Origin: Cnuella takakiae
GTDB lineage: Bacteria > Bacteroidota > Bacteroidia > Chitinophagales > Chitinophagaceae
Direction of reading: 5' to 3'
NCBI RefSeq assembly: GCF_001953305.1
Contig: NZ_MTFE01000010.1
Coordinates: 5,300,012 to 5,364,011 of the forward strand
Length of the DNA stretch: 64,000 nucleotides
Made by a program: the position numbers and the translations under genes
Shown here: positions 34,571 to 43,237 of the stretch, piece after piece
Layout of the letters: the number at the start of each line of letters is the position of its first letter
Position numbering within the stretch: the first letter of the stretch is position 1
The notes under the pieces: model-generated
What the model was told of the DNA's origin: nothing
The model's database searches: none
What the model saw: the letters and a program-made list of their open reading frames with translations, nothing else

Positions 34571-36730
34571 TTACTCATTGGTTGCGGCCCTTGCCACTTC
34601 CACATCTTTCGCCACATCAGGCCGGATCTTTTCCCAATGGAAAAGCAGGTGCTTGTTTTCTTCGGAGCGCACACCGTTCTGTTCGCTCAGGTGCACCAGC
34701 GGCATGTCGTTGTACAGCGGGCGGGTGATGCGCACCACTTCATCCCAATACTTGAGGGCTGCTTCCAGATGCATGATCGCTTTTTGCTTGTTGGCTGCAC
34801 CACCTTTTGTACGGTAGGCTTGCAGGGCAACGGCACCCTTTATTTTCTCCGCAAAATGCAATCCCATGTAGGCCCATGCCTGCACATCGGCAACTTCGAA
34901 CGGCAAGGCAGGATTACCTGAGGTATTGATGCCTTTAACCAGTCGGAGTGCTTCGGCACAATCCTGTTCGAGCATGGCGGCAAGTTTGGGCGGCGTAACC
35001 TTATTTGTTGCAAATGACTGTTTCGCTGCTGCCGCTTTTACATAAGCTGCTACCGATACGTAGTTGGGATCGGTCACCGGCTGGTCAATCAGCCGGTCAA
35101 CAGAAATGTATTCCACCCTTTTCACCTTATCATCCAACGCCATAAACCCTTCGGAGTACAGGGTAAGGTCCATGGTGAAATCAAAAAGCGAACCCAGACG
35201 CAAAGGCGTTTTGCCGGCCAATGAAAAGGCCTGCAGCAGGTTTGTTCCTTCTTTGCCATAGCGTTGCAGAAAAGCCGATTGAAAAACAGCGTCCGGCGTT
35301 TGGGGATTGTACAGGAGCCGGCCCCATATTTTGTAGAACAGCCATTGCCGCTCAAAAGCATATTTCCAGTTGACGGCAATACCGGGCCTGGTAAAATAAT
35401 CCTTGGCAGGTATATAGGTTTCCGACCCGATCATATAACCACCCACATAGGGCTGGGCGTTGGTGGCAATATGGGAACGCACAAAATCGGGTACGCCCCA
35501 GCGCAGACAAAAGAAATCTTCGTTGCGGGCCGTCCAATTGATCTTGTAGTTCTGCGGCTCCGGCTTGAAATAGGTGTCGTACAGTTTACCACCGTGTACT
35601 TTCACCAGCGTTGGCGTGGAGTGTGCATGCGACCAGTTGTATTTTAAATCGGCAAAGATGGGCGGCTGCAAAAAGGACAACTGTCCCTGTGCTGCTATCT
35701 CCTTGCGGGTGAGCCGTTCGGTTTCGACACTGGTTACTCCCAGCGAGTTGGTGGTGCTGGAAAATGGAATGCGGTGAATCAGCTTCAACTTGCGACCCGA
35801 TAAGCGCATGCCTTCTATGATGGTTTCCTTCATCCACGCCTCACGTTCTTCAGGTGTCATACCGCCCATGCCTTCGCCCAGCGTCAGTCCCATCCCGGTG
35901 ATTCCTGGGTACTCCTGCAGCATTTGCGCCACGCATTCTCGGGTATAGCGCTTTACCAGTTCCGAGGTGTCGCCCTTTACAAAAAAGTCGTGCTGCAGGT
36001 TGTCCATGGCCACGTTGTGCGCCTTTGAAAACGCGGGGCTTACAAAGATGTTGAACGGGATGATATAGGTATCAAGTGCACGTTCCTTCGCCATGCGAAA
36101 GATGCCTGCAAAGAGCGTCTTCCATTCCTGCAATTCCGCATCTGAAAAGGGCGATGCCTCCGGGAAACTCTTCGGCCTGATCATAAAGGTGTAGGGATGC
36201 AGGTTCCACAGCGTTAGTGCGTTGATGCGGTTCTCCACCATCATGTCGAGGAAAGCTTCCCAGTAAGCGAGATCCTTGCAGGTTTCGTAGTGCAGGTCGA
36301 GGGCATCGCTGTGCCGGTAAGTGTCCCAGGGCAGGTCGAACTTGATGGCCCGAAGCGCATAGCGTGGCTTTTCGCTGAGCGTCTTGATGGCTTCCAGCCT
36401 TCCGCCGTTCCGCACCTTTTCAGCAAGCGATAAACAGCCATAGATCATCCCGCGGTAATCGCCACCGCTTACCGTTATCTTATGGCCATTGCCACTGATG
36501 GCATAAGCCTCTTCGCCAAGCTTTGGGGCGTTTGCAGCAATACTGATCGCAATCCTGGGTTGCGTGCTGCTTAAGGTGTAGCCTTTTCCCCTGATTGCTT
36601 TTCCCAGCAGTTCCGCAGCATAGCTTGCCAGTGGCGATGTTTTATCGTAATGGATTTGCACCGCCTGAGAAAACACGAAAGAACAGCATCCCAAAAGGGC
36701 AACGATCAGCAAGCAGGAATTCTTATTCAT
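34571..36730 (-). CDS. Secreted glycoside hydrolase with GH20/GH67-like fold, uncharacterised family
   Basis: A 719-residue protein started at the ATG (36730) giving the signal peptide LLIVALLGCCSFVFSQ. Residues 20-125 form the small alpha/beta domain that precedes the barrel in GH20, GH67, GH84 and GH115 enzymes (ASYAAELLGKAIRGKGY, GGDYRGMIYGCLSLAEKV). A TIM barrel follows, with LRAIKFDLPWDTY, WEAFLDMMVENRINALTLWNLHP, YIIPFNIFV, and a probable catalytic-loop acid in GMGLTLGEGMGG (about residue 275). The C-terminal 200 residues are helical. The layout resembles alpha-glucuronidases and hexosaminidase-like enzymes but I cannot place it in a numbered family with confidence. It is the last gene of the minus-strand sugar-acid operon, which favours a uronic-acid-related substrate. 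Confidence 0.72.
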   Translation of the reverse strand: MNKNSCLLIVALLGCCSFVFSQAVQIHYDKTSPLASYAAELLGKAIRGKGYTLSSTQPRIAISIAANAPKLGEEAYAISGNGHKITVSGGDYRGMIYGCLSLAEKVRNGGRLEAIKTLSEKPRYALRAIKFDLPWDTYRHSDALDLHYETCKDLAYWEAFLDMMVENRINALTLWNLHPYTFMIRPKSFPEASPFSDAELQEWKTLFAGIFRMAKERALDTYIIPFNIFVSPAFSKAHNVAMDNLQHDFFVKGDTSELVKRYTRECVAQMLQEYPGITGMGLTLGEGMGGMTPEEREAWMKETIIEGMRLSGRKLKLIHRIPFSSTTNSLGVTSVETERLTRKEIAAQGQLSFLQPPIFADLKYNWSHAHSTPTLVKVHGGKLYDTYFKPEPQNYKINWTARNEDFFCLRWGVPDFVRSHIATNAQPYVGGYMIGSETYIPAKDYFTRPGIAVNWKYAFERQWLFYKIWGRLLYNPQTPDAVFQSAFLQRYGKEGTNLLQAFSLAGKTPLRLGSLFDFTMDLTLYSEGFMALDDKVKRVEYISVDRLIDQPVTDPNYVSVAAYVKAAAAKQSFATNKVTPPKLAAMLEQDCAEALRLVKGINTSGNPALPFEVADVQAWAYMGLHFAEKIKGAVALQAYRTKGGAANKQKAIMHLEAALKYWDEVVRITRPLYNDMPLVHLSEQNGVRSEENKHLLFHWEKIRPDVAKDVEVARAATNE

Positions 36731-36900
36731 AAACATGTGGCGCAATGCTAAAACTGTAGGCAGCAACTACGAAAAGTGAATGTACCTGAATATTAAAAGA
36801 ATAAATGGCGCCACCTTTAGCTCACGGCGTCGCAATGATGTTTGCCGCTGAACAAGCCGCTCCATGCCAATGCAAATTAAAAGCAGCGATCAAGCACAAG

Positions 36901-37824
36901 CTACCAGGTTCTTTTGCTCATCATCTTGTCCAGCTCGGCGCGGGTCATCTTACCCAGCTCCGGGTGCTTGTCCAGCCATTGCAGGAAAGCAGCTTTAATT
37001 TCATCGGGCCACTGGCTGTCGATCTGTCCGGTGGTGTATTTGCCGGTGCGTACCATTTCAAATCCAAACTGGTCTTTGCGGATCACGAACTCGGCGGTGC
37101 TCACCACCTGCTCCGCCATATGTGCGGGCACAAACAACACGCCTTCTTTTTGCACAATCACCAGGTCGCCGGGCAGCACAATGGCGGGCCCGATGCGGAT
37201 GGGTGTGTTCAATCCCATGAGCACCATTTCTTCGGTAAACGAAGGATGGAAATCGCGTACAAATGCATTGAAACCCCTGATCTTACTCAGTTCCGCCAGG
37301 TCCCTTGCAGCACCATCGAACACCACGCCATTGCCCGACTTGGCAAAAATGGAATTGGCGAGCGTTGCGCCCATGATGCCGCCACCGCTGATCTTACCAA
37401 AGGCATCGGCCACATAGAGATCGCCCCTGGTAAGTGCATCGATGGGCCAGGCGTTGGTATTGCCGGTTCTGCCCTGTCTGGCGCCGCGGCTCTTGATGTT
37501 TTTTTCTACATCGGGCCTGCTGGGCAGGTACATGGCCGTTACCGCACGGCCGGTGAACCCGGTATCATGCACCATCTTCCAGTTGCCTTCAAACTGATTA
37601 AGGTATCCTTCGTTCTTCAGTACGGTCCAGGCATCGTCGATGTAAATCTTCCTGGCCCTTTCCAAAATTTCATCGGGCAGCTTCGGACGGCCATCGGCAA
37701 AGCGTTCACCTTTCCACTCGGAGGTAAGGAAAATAAGTTCTTCTTTGGATATGGTTTGTGCCTTGGTTGCCTGTACAACCAACAGCGATGCAAACAGGAG
37801 GGTAAAAACAAGCTTAAGCTTCAT
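36901..37824 (-). CDS. Secreted RraA-like protein (possible 4-hydroxy-2-oxo acid lyase), copy 1
   Basis: A 307-residue protein with a Sec signal peptide (LLFASLLVVQATKAQ). It has the RraA/dimethylmenaquinone-methyltransferase-like fold shared with 4-hydroxy-4-methyl-2-oxoglutarate aldolases: the GDLYVADAFG strand, a glycine-rich pocket (GGGIMGATLANS), the diagnostic GVVFDGAARDLAEL with Arg174-Asp175 (the pyruvate- and metal-binding pair in characterised aldolases), and GDLVIVQKEGVLFVPAHMAEQVV. About 60 residues precede the core and are shared with copy 2 (EWKGERFADGRPKLPDEIL). The Glu/Asp usually found after the pocket glycine is Ala here. The family normally acts in the cytoplasm, so a signal peptide is notable. 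It is cotranscribed after the beta-helix gene (65-base gap). Confidence 0.85.
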   Translation of the reverse strand: MKLKLVFTLLFASLLVVQATKAQTISKEELIFLTSEWKGERFADGRPKLPDEILERARKIYIDDAWTVLKNEGYLNQFEGNWKMVHDTGFTGRAVTAMYLPSRPDVEKNIKSRGARQGRTGNTNAWPIDALTRGDLYVADAFGKISGGGIMGATLANSIFAKSGNGVVFDGAARDLAELSKIRGFNAFVRDFHPSFTEEMVLMGLNTPIRIGPAIVLPGDLVIVQKEGVLFVPAHMAEQVVSTAEFVIRKDQFGFEMVRTGKYTTGQIDSQWPDEIKAAFLQWLDKHPELGKMTRAELDKMMSKRTW

Positions 37825-37889
37825 CGGTAAATTTCTTTAGATCGTATCTCAAAACAAGGGTGTCATTCAAGACATAAATGGAACGAATA

Positions 37890-39539
37890 CTACTCACTGT
37901 TGCCGGCATTTTTGGCGATAACTGCCACGGCTTCTGTGCCAAGCCGTTCCCTTAACTGTGTGCGGTAAAGACTGCGGGGCGCCACATGTGCATCCATCGA
38001 CTCTACATGGCCACCCGGTTTGGTCAGATCCTGTAGGCCGGCGTTGAAGATTACAGCATTCAAGCCCACGTGCCCGAAGGAATAATTTTGTGCCGTTGGT
38101 GGCCTTTGCACCAGGAAGTCGCCTTCGCAATTCCAGAAAACGATATTGGCGCCGGCCCAGCCAATGATAAAATCCCAGTACCTGGCCGTAAGCGGTGCGG
38201 CCACATTGTCGTACAGCACCCCGTTTACCCAGTGGTTGTGCGGCTCGCTGGTGGAGTAAGGATTTACAGCCTTGCAGTCGAGGAACACATTGCCGCTGGC
38301 CTCATGTCCTTGCAGCACAAAAGAGTGCCGGCCCTTTTGCGAAAAACAGCGTTGCACCAGGCAAAGCTGCCCATTAACCTGGTAGGTAAAACGCCGGGCG
38401 CCCATGCGGATGGAAACAGGCTCCCAGGATTCGCAATCCTGTACCGTCACCCATTTTGATCCGGCATTTACCTGTACCACGCTGTTGCCAAAATGCAGGG
38501 CGGTGATGTTGCGCACCCACACATTCCTGGCATTGCTGATGTTGATGAAATTGAAGTAGTGGGCCTCGTCCGAAAAGTATTCCTCGCCCTGGTATTGGTA
38601 TTTAGGATCGAGTTTGTCGCGGTCCATATTACCATAAGTGCGGGTACGCACCGAGGGGTCGTATTCCGACACACCCCGCAGGTTTTCGATGCCTGCCTGC
38701 TCGATGCGTTCATCGGTATAGCGCATCAGCGCACCGCCACCCCAACGGCTTTCAATAGCGCAAAAGATGGGTGCATCAATGGTGATGGTGTTTCCTTTTA
38801 CCTCCGTGATCGTCCTGTCGTAATGGATATCAAACGGCTGCCACCTGTTGCGGCCCACCGTTGCGCTGTCGGCACCAATGGCCTTGATCCATGCAGCATT
38901 GCCCATGCGGCGCACCAGCACCCGGTCGCCCTTTTTGAATGCCTTTGCAGCAGCAACCGAAAAGCTGGTAGCACCAACGGGCACATAAGCATCCGTGATG
39001 GTTTGCTTGCTGTTTTCATCAGGCTTTGCGCCTGCTTCGCCTGCAATATTGATAAGCGCCGGCCGGCCGCCACGGCCGCCACCTTTTGGCGATGCTTCTT
39101 TAGGCATCCTGCCGATGAGGATGGTACCAATATCACCGGTGCCTTCGCCGCGGAGTATGATACCGGACTTCCGGATATACAGGGGCTTTTCCAACAGGTA
39201 TTGGCCCATCTTCAGCAGGATGGCACCCCTGAAGCCGGAAGCATCCGGCGGCAAGGCCGATATGCTGTCAATCAGTTGTTGCAAACGTGCAGCGTTGTCG
39301 CCCGCAACAGGCCATACGGTTGCTTTGGCCTGCACCGTTGGTATGGGTACACCACCCCCGCGGTAACCGGCGTTGGAAAAGTCCGGTATCTTATTGCCCA
39401 AACTGTCGGCAACATATACCAGCCTGCCATTAACACCGGGATATACCAGTGAAGTGGTTGGAGCCATACCTTGCGACCGGCCTGCAGTACAGGCAAGGAG
39501 CAAAGCGGCTACTGCAAAAGGTTGAAATGGATTGCGCAT
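37890..39539 (-). CDS. Secreted right-handed beta-helix protein (pectate-lyase-superfamily-like)
   Basis: A 549-residue protein with a signal peptide ending near residue 23 (LLLACTAGRSQG). An N-terminal capping segment (LVYPGVNGRLVYVADSLGNKIPDFSNAGYRGGG) is typical of Pectate_lyase_3-type proteins. Parallel beta-helix coils follow: RGAILLKMGQYLLEKPLYIRKSGIILRGEG, NFINISNARNVWVRNITALHFG, WVTVQDCESWEPVS, QRCFSQKGRHSFVLQGHEASGNVFLDC. An inserted Gly-rich loop (PKGGGRGGRP, about residue 151-160) and a beta-rich domain (residues 185-260) interrupt the helix. No certain catalytic triad can be named. It may be a lyase, hydrolase or epimerase on a uronate-containing polymer, which would suit the sugar-acid genes around it. 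It follows the enolase-superfamily gene after 155 bases. Confidence 0.78.
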   Translation of the reverse strand: MRNPFQPFAVAALLLACTAGRSQGMAPTTSLVYPGVNGRLVYVADSLGNKIPDFSNAGYRGGGVPIPTVQAKATVWPVAGDNAARLQQLIDSISALPPDASGFRGAILLKMGQYLLEKPLYIRKSGIILRGEGTGDIGTILIGRMPKEASPKGGGRGGRPALINIAGEAGAKPDENSKQTITDAYVPVGATSFSVAAAKAFKKGDRVLVRRMGNAAWIKAIGADSATVGRNRWQPFDIHYDRTITEVKGNTITIDAPIFCAIESRWGGGALMRYTDERIEQAGIENLRGVSEYDPSVRTRTYGNMDRDKLDPKYQYQGEEYFSDEAHYFNFINISNARNVWVRNITALHFGNSVVQVNAGSKWVTVQDCESWEPVSIRMGARRFTYQVNGQLCLVQRCFSQKGRHSFVLQGHEASGNVFLDCKAVNPYSTSEPHNHWVNGVLYDNVAAPLTARYWDFIIGWAGANIVFWNCEGDFLVQRPPTAQNYSFGHVGLNAVIFNAGLQDLTKPGGHVESMDAHVAPRSLYRTQLRERLGTEAVAVIAKNAGNSE

Positions 39540-39694
39540 AAACCAATTTTAGGCATCGGTTAAGGCAGCTGCAAAACAGGCATTTGCGCTGTGTTGCAGC
39601 AGGATTATGGTGCAAGCAAAAGCTTCAGAACAGCCGGCAGGCATCCAGAACGAAAGTCATGGATGCCTGCGCTATGCTATTACTGCAGATGCAT

Positions 39695-40972
39695 TTACAC
39701 AAAGAACGGCACATTGGGCGTTGCATACTTTTTCATTGCTTCAATATTCAGGTCAACGCCAATACCGGGTTTCTCCGATACTTTGATATAGCTGTCCTTT
39801 ACCCAGTTTGCTTCATCAAAAGTTACAATCTCCCGGAACATCGGATCGGTATGGAAATAGGATTGCCACTCCATCAGGTGGAAGTTAGGCACCGTAACAC
39901 AAACATGTGCACATGCCATCGCCCCCAGCAAAGAAGCTACCATATGTGGCGAGAAAGGCACATAATACATGTTGGCCAGATTGGCAATCCGCTGCCCTTC
40001 TCCCAAGCCACCACATTTCTGTAAGTCCGGCATTACAACATCAACACCATTATCCAGCAATTGCTTGAAGCCATAGCCGAGATATACGTTTTCACCCGCC
40101 GCAATAGGCGTATTGGTTTCCATCGCAATCTGCTTGTAGGCAGCATAATTCTCCGCCGGGATGGGCTCTTCCAGCCAGGTAAGATTTAAAGGCTCTACTT
40201 TCTTGGCAATAGCCTGCGCCGTTACGTAATCGTAGCGGCCATGCATGTCTACGCAAAGGTCAATTTTAGGCCCTACCGCTTCCCGTACTGCGGCAAGCTG
40301 GTTGTACATCCTGGAAATCTCACCCGGGCTGGCCGTCCAGTTATAACGGTCTTTCTTATCCGGGTCAGCGGCATAATCAAGGTCAAATTTCAACGCATCA
40401 AAGTTCCATTTCTTAATTGCGCCCGTTGCCGCTTCTGCAAAATCTTTTGGCGAGGGAAACTGGCTGCGATAAAGGGCTGTATCGCAATACACCCTTACCT
40501 TATCGCGAAGCTTGCCACCCAGCAGCTGGTAAACAGGCATGTTAAACGCTTTTCCTGTCAAATCCCACATGGCTGTTTCCAGCGCCGACAGCACCGCTAC
40601 ATACATACCTGATTGCCCACCCCCGAAGTGCGCACTTCTGCGCAGGTCTTCAAAGATTTTATGCGGGTTCAGGGGGCTTTGGTTCTTCAACCTTCTTCCC
40701 AGGTTTTGTACGAGGTGATAGGTGCCACCGATGGCGTCTACACCTTCGCCCAGGCCATAGATACCCTGGTTGGTTAAGACTTTTACATACAAGCTGCCAC
40801 GGATATATCCGCATTGTACATCGGTAATTTTCAAATCGGAGGGCGCAGAGAATTTAACCTGGTTATCAACAGCATGCTCCAGAGGCTGGCCCCAGGATGC
40901 TATGGGTGCCAAAGGCGCCAAAGCTGCTGCCAACCCGGCTTTAGATAAAAACGATCTTCTTGAATTTGACAT
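39695..40972 (-). CDS. Tat-exported enolase-superfamily (mandelate racemase type) sugar-acid dehydratase
   Basis: A 425-residue protein from the ATG at 40972. The N-terminus is a twin-arginine signal (SRRSFLSKAG, Arg5-Arg6, then a hydrophobic Ala/Leu stretch ending ASWGQ). The capping domain (residues 45-160) and modified TIM barrel carry the metal ligands Asp242 (CVDMHGRYD), Glu268 (WLEEPIP) and Glu294 (AAGENVY). His244 follows the first ligand by two residues, as in the mannonate/gluconate/galactonate dehydratase group, and His343 is in SPHMVAS. Lys195 in LKFDLD may also take part. The likely reaction is dehydration of an aldonic acid to a 2-keto-3-deoxy acid. Export through Tat places the folded, Mg-loaded enzyme in the periplasm. 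It sits between the two secreted RraA-like genes, suggesting that they act on its product. Confidence 0.88.
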   Translation of the reverse strand: MSNSRRSFLSKAGLAAALAPLAPIASWGQPLEHAVDNQVKFSAPSDLKITDVQCGYIRGSLYVKVLTNQGIYGLGEGVDAIGGTYHLVQNLGRRLKNQSPLNPHKIFEDLRRSAHFGGGQSGMYVAVLSALETAMWDLTGKAFNMPVYQLLGGKLRDKVRVYCDTALYRSQFPSPKDFAEAATGAIKKWNFDALKFDLDYAADPDKKDRYNWTASPGEISRMYNQLAAVREAVGPKIDLCVDMHGRYDYVTAQAIAKKVEPLNLTWLEEPIPAENYAAYKQIAMETNTPIAAGENVYLGYGFKQLLDNGVDVVMPDLQKCGGLGEGQRIANLANMYYVPFSPHMVASLLGAMACAHVCVTVPNFHLMEWQSYFHTDPMFREIVTFDEANWVKDSYIKVSEKPGIGVDLNIEAMKKYATPNVPFFV

Positions 40973-41048
40973 GGCGAGTATATTGTTAGTTAAATAAATG
41001 GCTGTCAACAAAGAGGTCAGCAGCTGCACAACCGCAAATGCTTATCCG

Positions 41049-42032
41049 TTAATAGCTATTGGTTTGCTGGGAAGTGCTTTCTCTTTGCCTGATGATTTCC
41101 TGCACCTGCTCGCGGCCGACGGGAAGTTTGTTCACGTTGTCTTTAAGCCACTGCGTAAAATCTTTTTGAATATTGTCGGCCCACCGTGCATCGATCTGTC
41201 CGGCGGTATATTTTCCTTCGCGGATGCGGAGCTGGCCAAACATATCTTCCAGCCGAACGAGTTCCGAACTAGTTACCACCCTTTCTGCTAATTGCGGCGG
41301 AATAAAAATCACCACCCCCATTTTACCCAGTACCACATCACCCGGCATTACTGTTACGGTGCGGATGCGGGTTGGCTTATTAATGCCCACAATCATGGTA
41401 GTGAGGTCCCTGTTCTGGCCACCACCGGGATTGTGGTACGATGGATCATAGCTGCTGAAAAAGGAAGTAAAGCCACCCATCTCTTTCAGGCCTTCCACAT
41501 CCCTGAGCGCACCATCGTAAACAATACCATTACCTGTACGGGTATAGATGGCAGTACCCACCCGGTCACCGATGGTAGGTCCGTTTCTTTTGGCGCCAAA
41601 CTGGTCGGCAACATACACATCGCCCTTCGACAGCTGCTCCACGGCCCACACGTTTTGTGCACGCCGGCCTTCTTTCTTACCCATCGAGTCAATGGCCTTC
41701 CATACATCGGGACGGCCCGGCATAAACGTAGTAGTAAATGCACGGCCCACCAGTACGCTGTCGCGGTTGATGATCTCGCCCCAGCCTTCAGCGATCTGGT
41801 AGCGGAAACCGGCGCTGCTGATGGTGGCCCAGGCTTCTTCGATGGTTACCGCTTTCATGCGGCGTATGATATCATCCGGCACCTTGGGACGGCCATCAGG
41901 AAAACGTTCGCCTTTCCAGTCGGAAGTGAGCGCAATCAGTTCGTCTTTGCTGGCTTGTACAAACTGCGCATCTGCTTGCTTCAGTCCGACAAACAGGGTG
42001 AGGGCAAACAACAATCGTTTGGGTGTGAACAT
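41049..42032 (-). CDS. Secreted RraA-like protein (possible 4-hydroxy-2-oxo acid lyase), copy 2
   Basis: A 327-residue paralogue of the protein at 36901, also with a signal peptide (LLFALTLFVGLKQADAQ). The two share the N-terminal extension (DWKGERFPDGRPKVPDDI) and the RraA core: SKGDVYVADQFGA, the pocket GPTIGDRVGTAIY, GIVYDGALRDVEGL with Arg177-Asp178, and GDVVLGKMGVVIFIPPQLAERVV. Unlike copy 1 it keeps an acidic residue (Asp) in the pocket loop, so it is the better candidate for an active lyase; copy 1 may have a different substrate. It also has an insertion (SYDPSYHNPGGGQNRD, about residues 192-207) and a Gln/Ser-rich tail. It lies 76 bases upstream of the Tat-exported dehydratase gene and 30 bases after the BASS transporter gene. 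Confidence 0.86.
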   Translation of the reverse strand: MFTPKRLLFALTLFVGLKQADAQFVQASKDELIALTSDWKGERFPDGRPKVPDDIIRRMKAVTIEEAWATISSAGFRYQIAEGWGEIINRDSVLVGRAFTTTFMPGRPDVWKAIDSMGKKEGRRAQNVWAVEQLSKGDVYVADQFGAKRNGPTIGDRVGTAIYTRTGNGIVYDGALRDVEGLKEMGGFTSFFSSYDPSYHNPGGGQNRDLTTMIVGINKPTRIRTVTVMPGDVVLGKMGVVIFIPPQLAERVVTSSELVRLEDMFGQLRIREGKYTAGQIDARWADNIQKDFTQWLKDNVNKLPVGREQVQEIIRQRESTSQQTNSY

Positions 42033-42062
42033 GGGTATATGGTTTTTTGAAAATGAACAGGT

Positions 42063-43205
42063 TTAGATAAGGTCCGCTTTTAAAACTTCCTTTTGACCGC
42101 CCGTTGTTTCATCCGGCTGCAGGTCATCTTTAGGCACACGGTTGTGCCACCAGCTGGAAAGCAGCGAGCCCGTGATATTCATCATGGGACCAAAGATGGC
42201 AGGCGCAAGAGCCACGGCGGGGTTTGCACTTATTTTAGAAGCCAGTGCCGAAGCCAAACCGGCGTTTTGCATGCCTACTTCAAGGGCGATGGTGCGGCTG
42301 TCGCGTTCGTTGAACCTGAAGAGTCTTCCCGACCAGTATCCAAGCAGGTAGCCGAACGTGTTGTGAATAAAAGTGGCCAGGATGATCATACCACCTACCT
42401 GCAGCAGCGCATCCCTGCCCTTTGCAATAATCACTACCAGGATCAGCACAATACCGATCATGGAAGTAATGGGCAATACCTTGTTGAGCCATGCCACCCT
42501 TCCTTTCAGCAGGTAGCGCACCCCAATACCAGCTGCCACCGGTATCACCACCATCTTCACCATTTCCAATACCATATCGAGGAAGTGAATGGTGATGAGG
42601 CTGCCTCCCAGCAACTGCATCAGGAGGGGCGTGAGCAGTGGCGCCACCAGGGTAGATACGGTGGTTACCGAAACGGACAGAGCCAGGTTGCCCCGCGACA
42701 GGTAACACATTACGTTGGAGGCAAGGCCACTGGGCGAGCAGCCAACGAGGATAATACCCGCTGCTATTTCGGGTGGAAAATTGAACATATTGGCAACACC
42801 AAAGCCGATGAAGGGCATGATGATGTAGTGACACACCACACCGATAACCACCCCTTTGGGCATCTGTACGATGCGGGAGAAATCCTGCAGGCTCAACTCG
42901 GTGCCCATGCCAAACATGATGAGTTGCAGCAGGGGAACGATGAGACCTGAAAGGTTGAAATCGCCAACGGTTTTGAAGTAGTTGGGATAGTACATCGTAA
43001 GGCTGACCGCCGCGAAGATCATCACCGTATAAGAAAAGCCTTTCAGGAAATGATGCCCCCTGAAAGCAATGGCTAAACTCAGTAAGGACAGCATCAGCAG
43101 CCAGCCACCCCAATGGTGCATTTGCTGGACGGTGACAATGAGCCATGCCACCAGGAAAACGGCAGCAGCTGCGTAAAAGAAGGAGAAAACTGATTTTGTA
43201 TTCAT
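42063..43205 (-). CDS. Bile acid:sodium symporter (BASS/SBF) family transporter
   Basis: A 380-residue membrane protein with about eleven spans: two extra N-terminal spans (residues 5-45), then the ten-span BASS core. The two crossover motifs of the Na+ sites are visible: IILVGCSPSGLASNVMCYLSRGN (about residues 151-173) and ALEVGMQNAGLASALASK (about residues 310-327). Members move organic anions such as bile acids, pyruvate, pantoate or 2-keto acids with Na+. Here it lies between the FGGY kinase gene and the RraA/dehydratase genes in a tight minus-strand run (32- and 30-base gaps), so it may import the sugar acid or keto acid made outside the cytoplasm. The family is certain; the substrate is inferred from context. 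Confidence 0.9.
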   Translation of the reverse strand: MNTKSVFSFFYAAAAVFLVAWLIVTVQQMHHWGGWLLMLSLLSLAIAFRGHHFLKGFSYTVMIFAAVSLTMYYPNYFKTVGDFNLSGLIVPLLQLIMFGMGTELSLQDFSRIVQMPKGVVIGVVCHYIIMPFIGFGVANMFNFPPEIAAGIILVGCSPSGLASNVMCYLSRGNLALSVSVTTVSTLVAPLLTPLLMQLLGGSLITIHFLDMVLEMVKMVVIPVAAGIGVRYLLKGRVAWLNKVLPITSMIGIVLILVVIIAKGRDALLQVGGMIILATFIHNTFGYLLGYWSGRLFRFNERDSRTIALEVGMQNAGLASALASKISANPAVALAPAIFGPMMNITGSLLSSWWHNRVPKDDLQPDETTGGQKEVLKADLI

Positions 43206-43237
43206 GGCAAGTGGTTGGGTGATCCGGTGGGGAGGGT

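Noticed and set aside
36901..37824. Calling the RraA-like protein a menaquinone methyltransferase or RNase E regulator
   Set aside because: The signal peptide and the operon with sugar-acid enzymes make both roles unlikely; the methyltransferase name is a historical misannotation of the fold.
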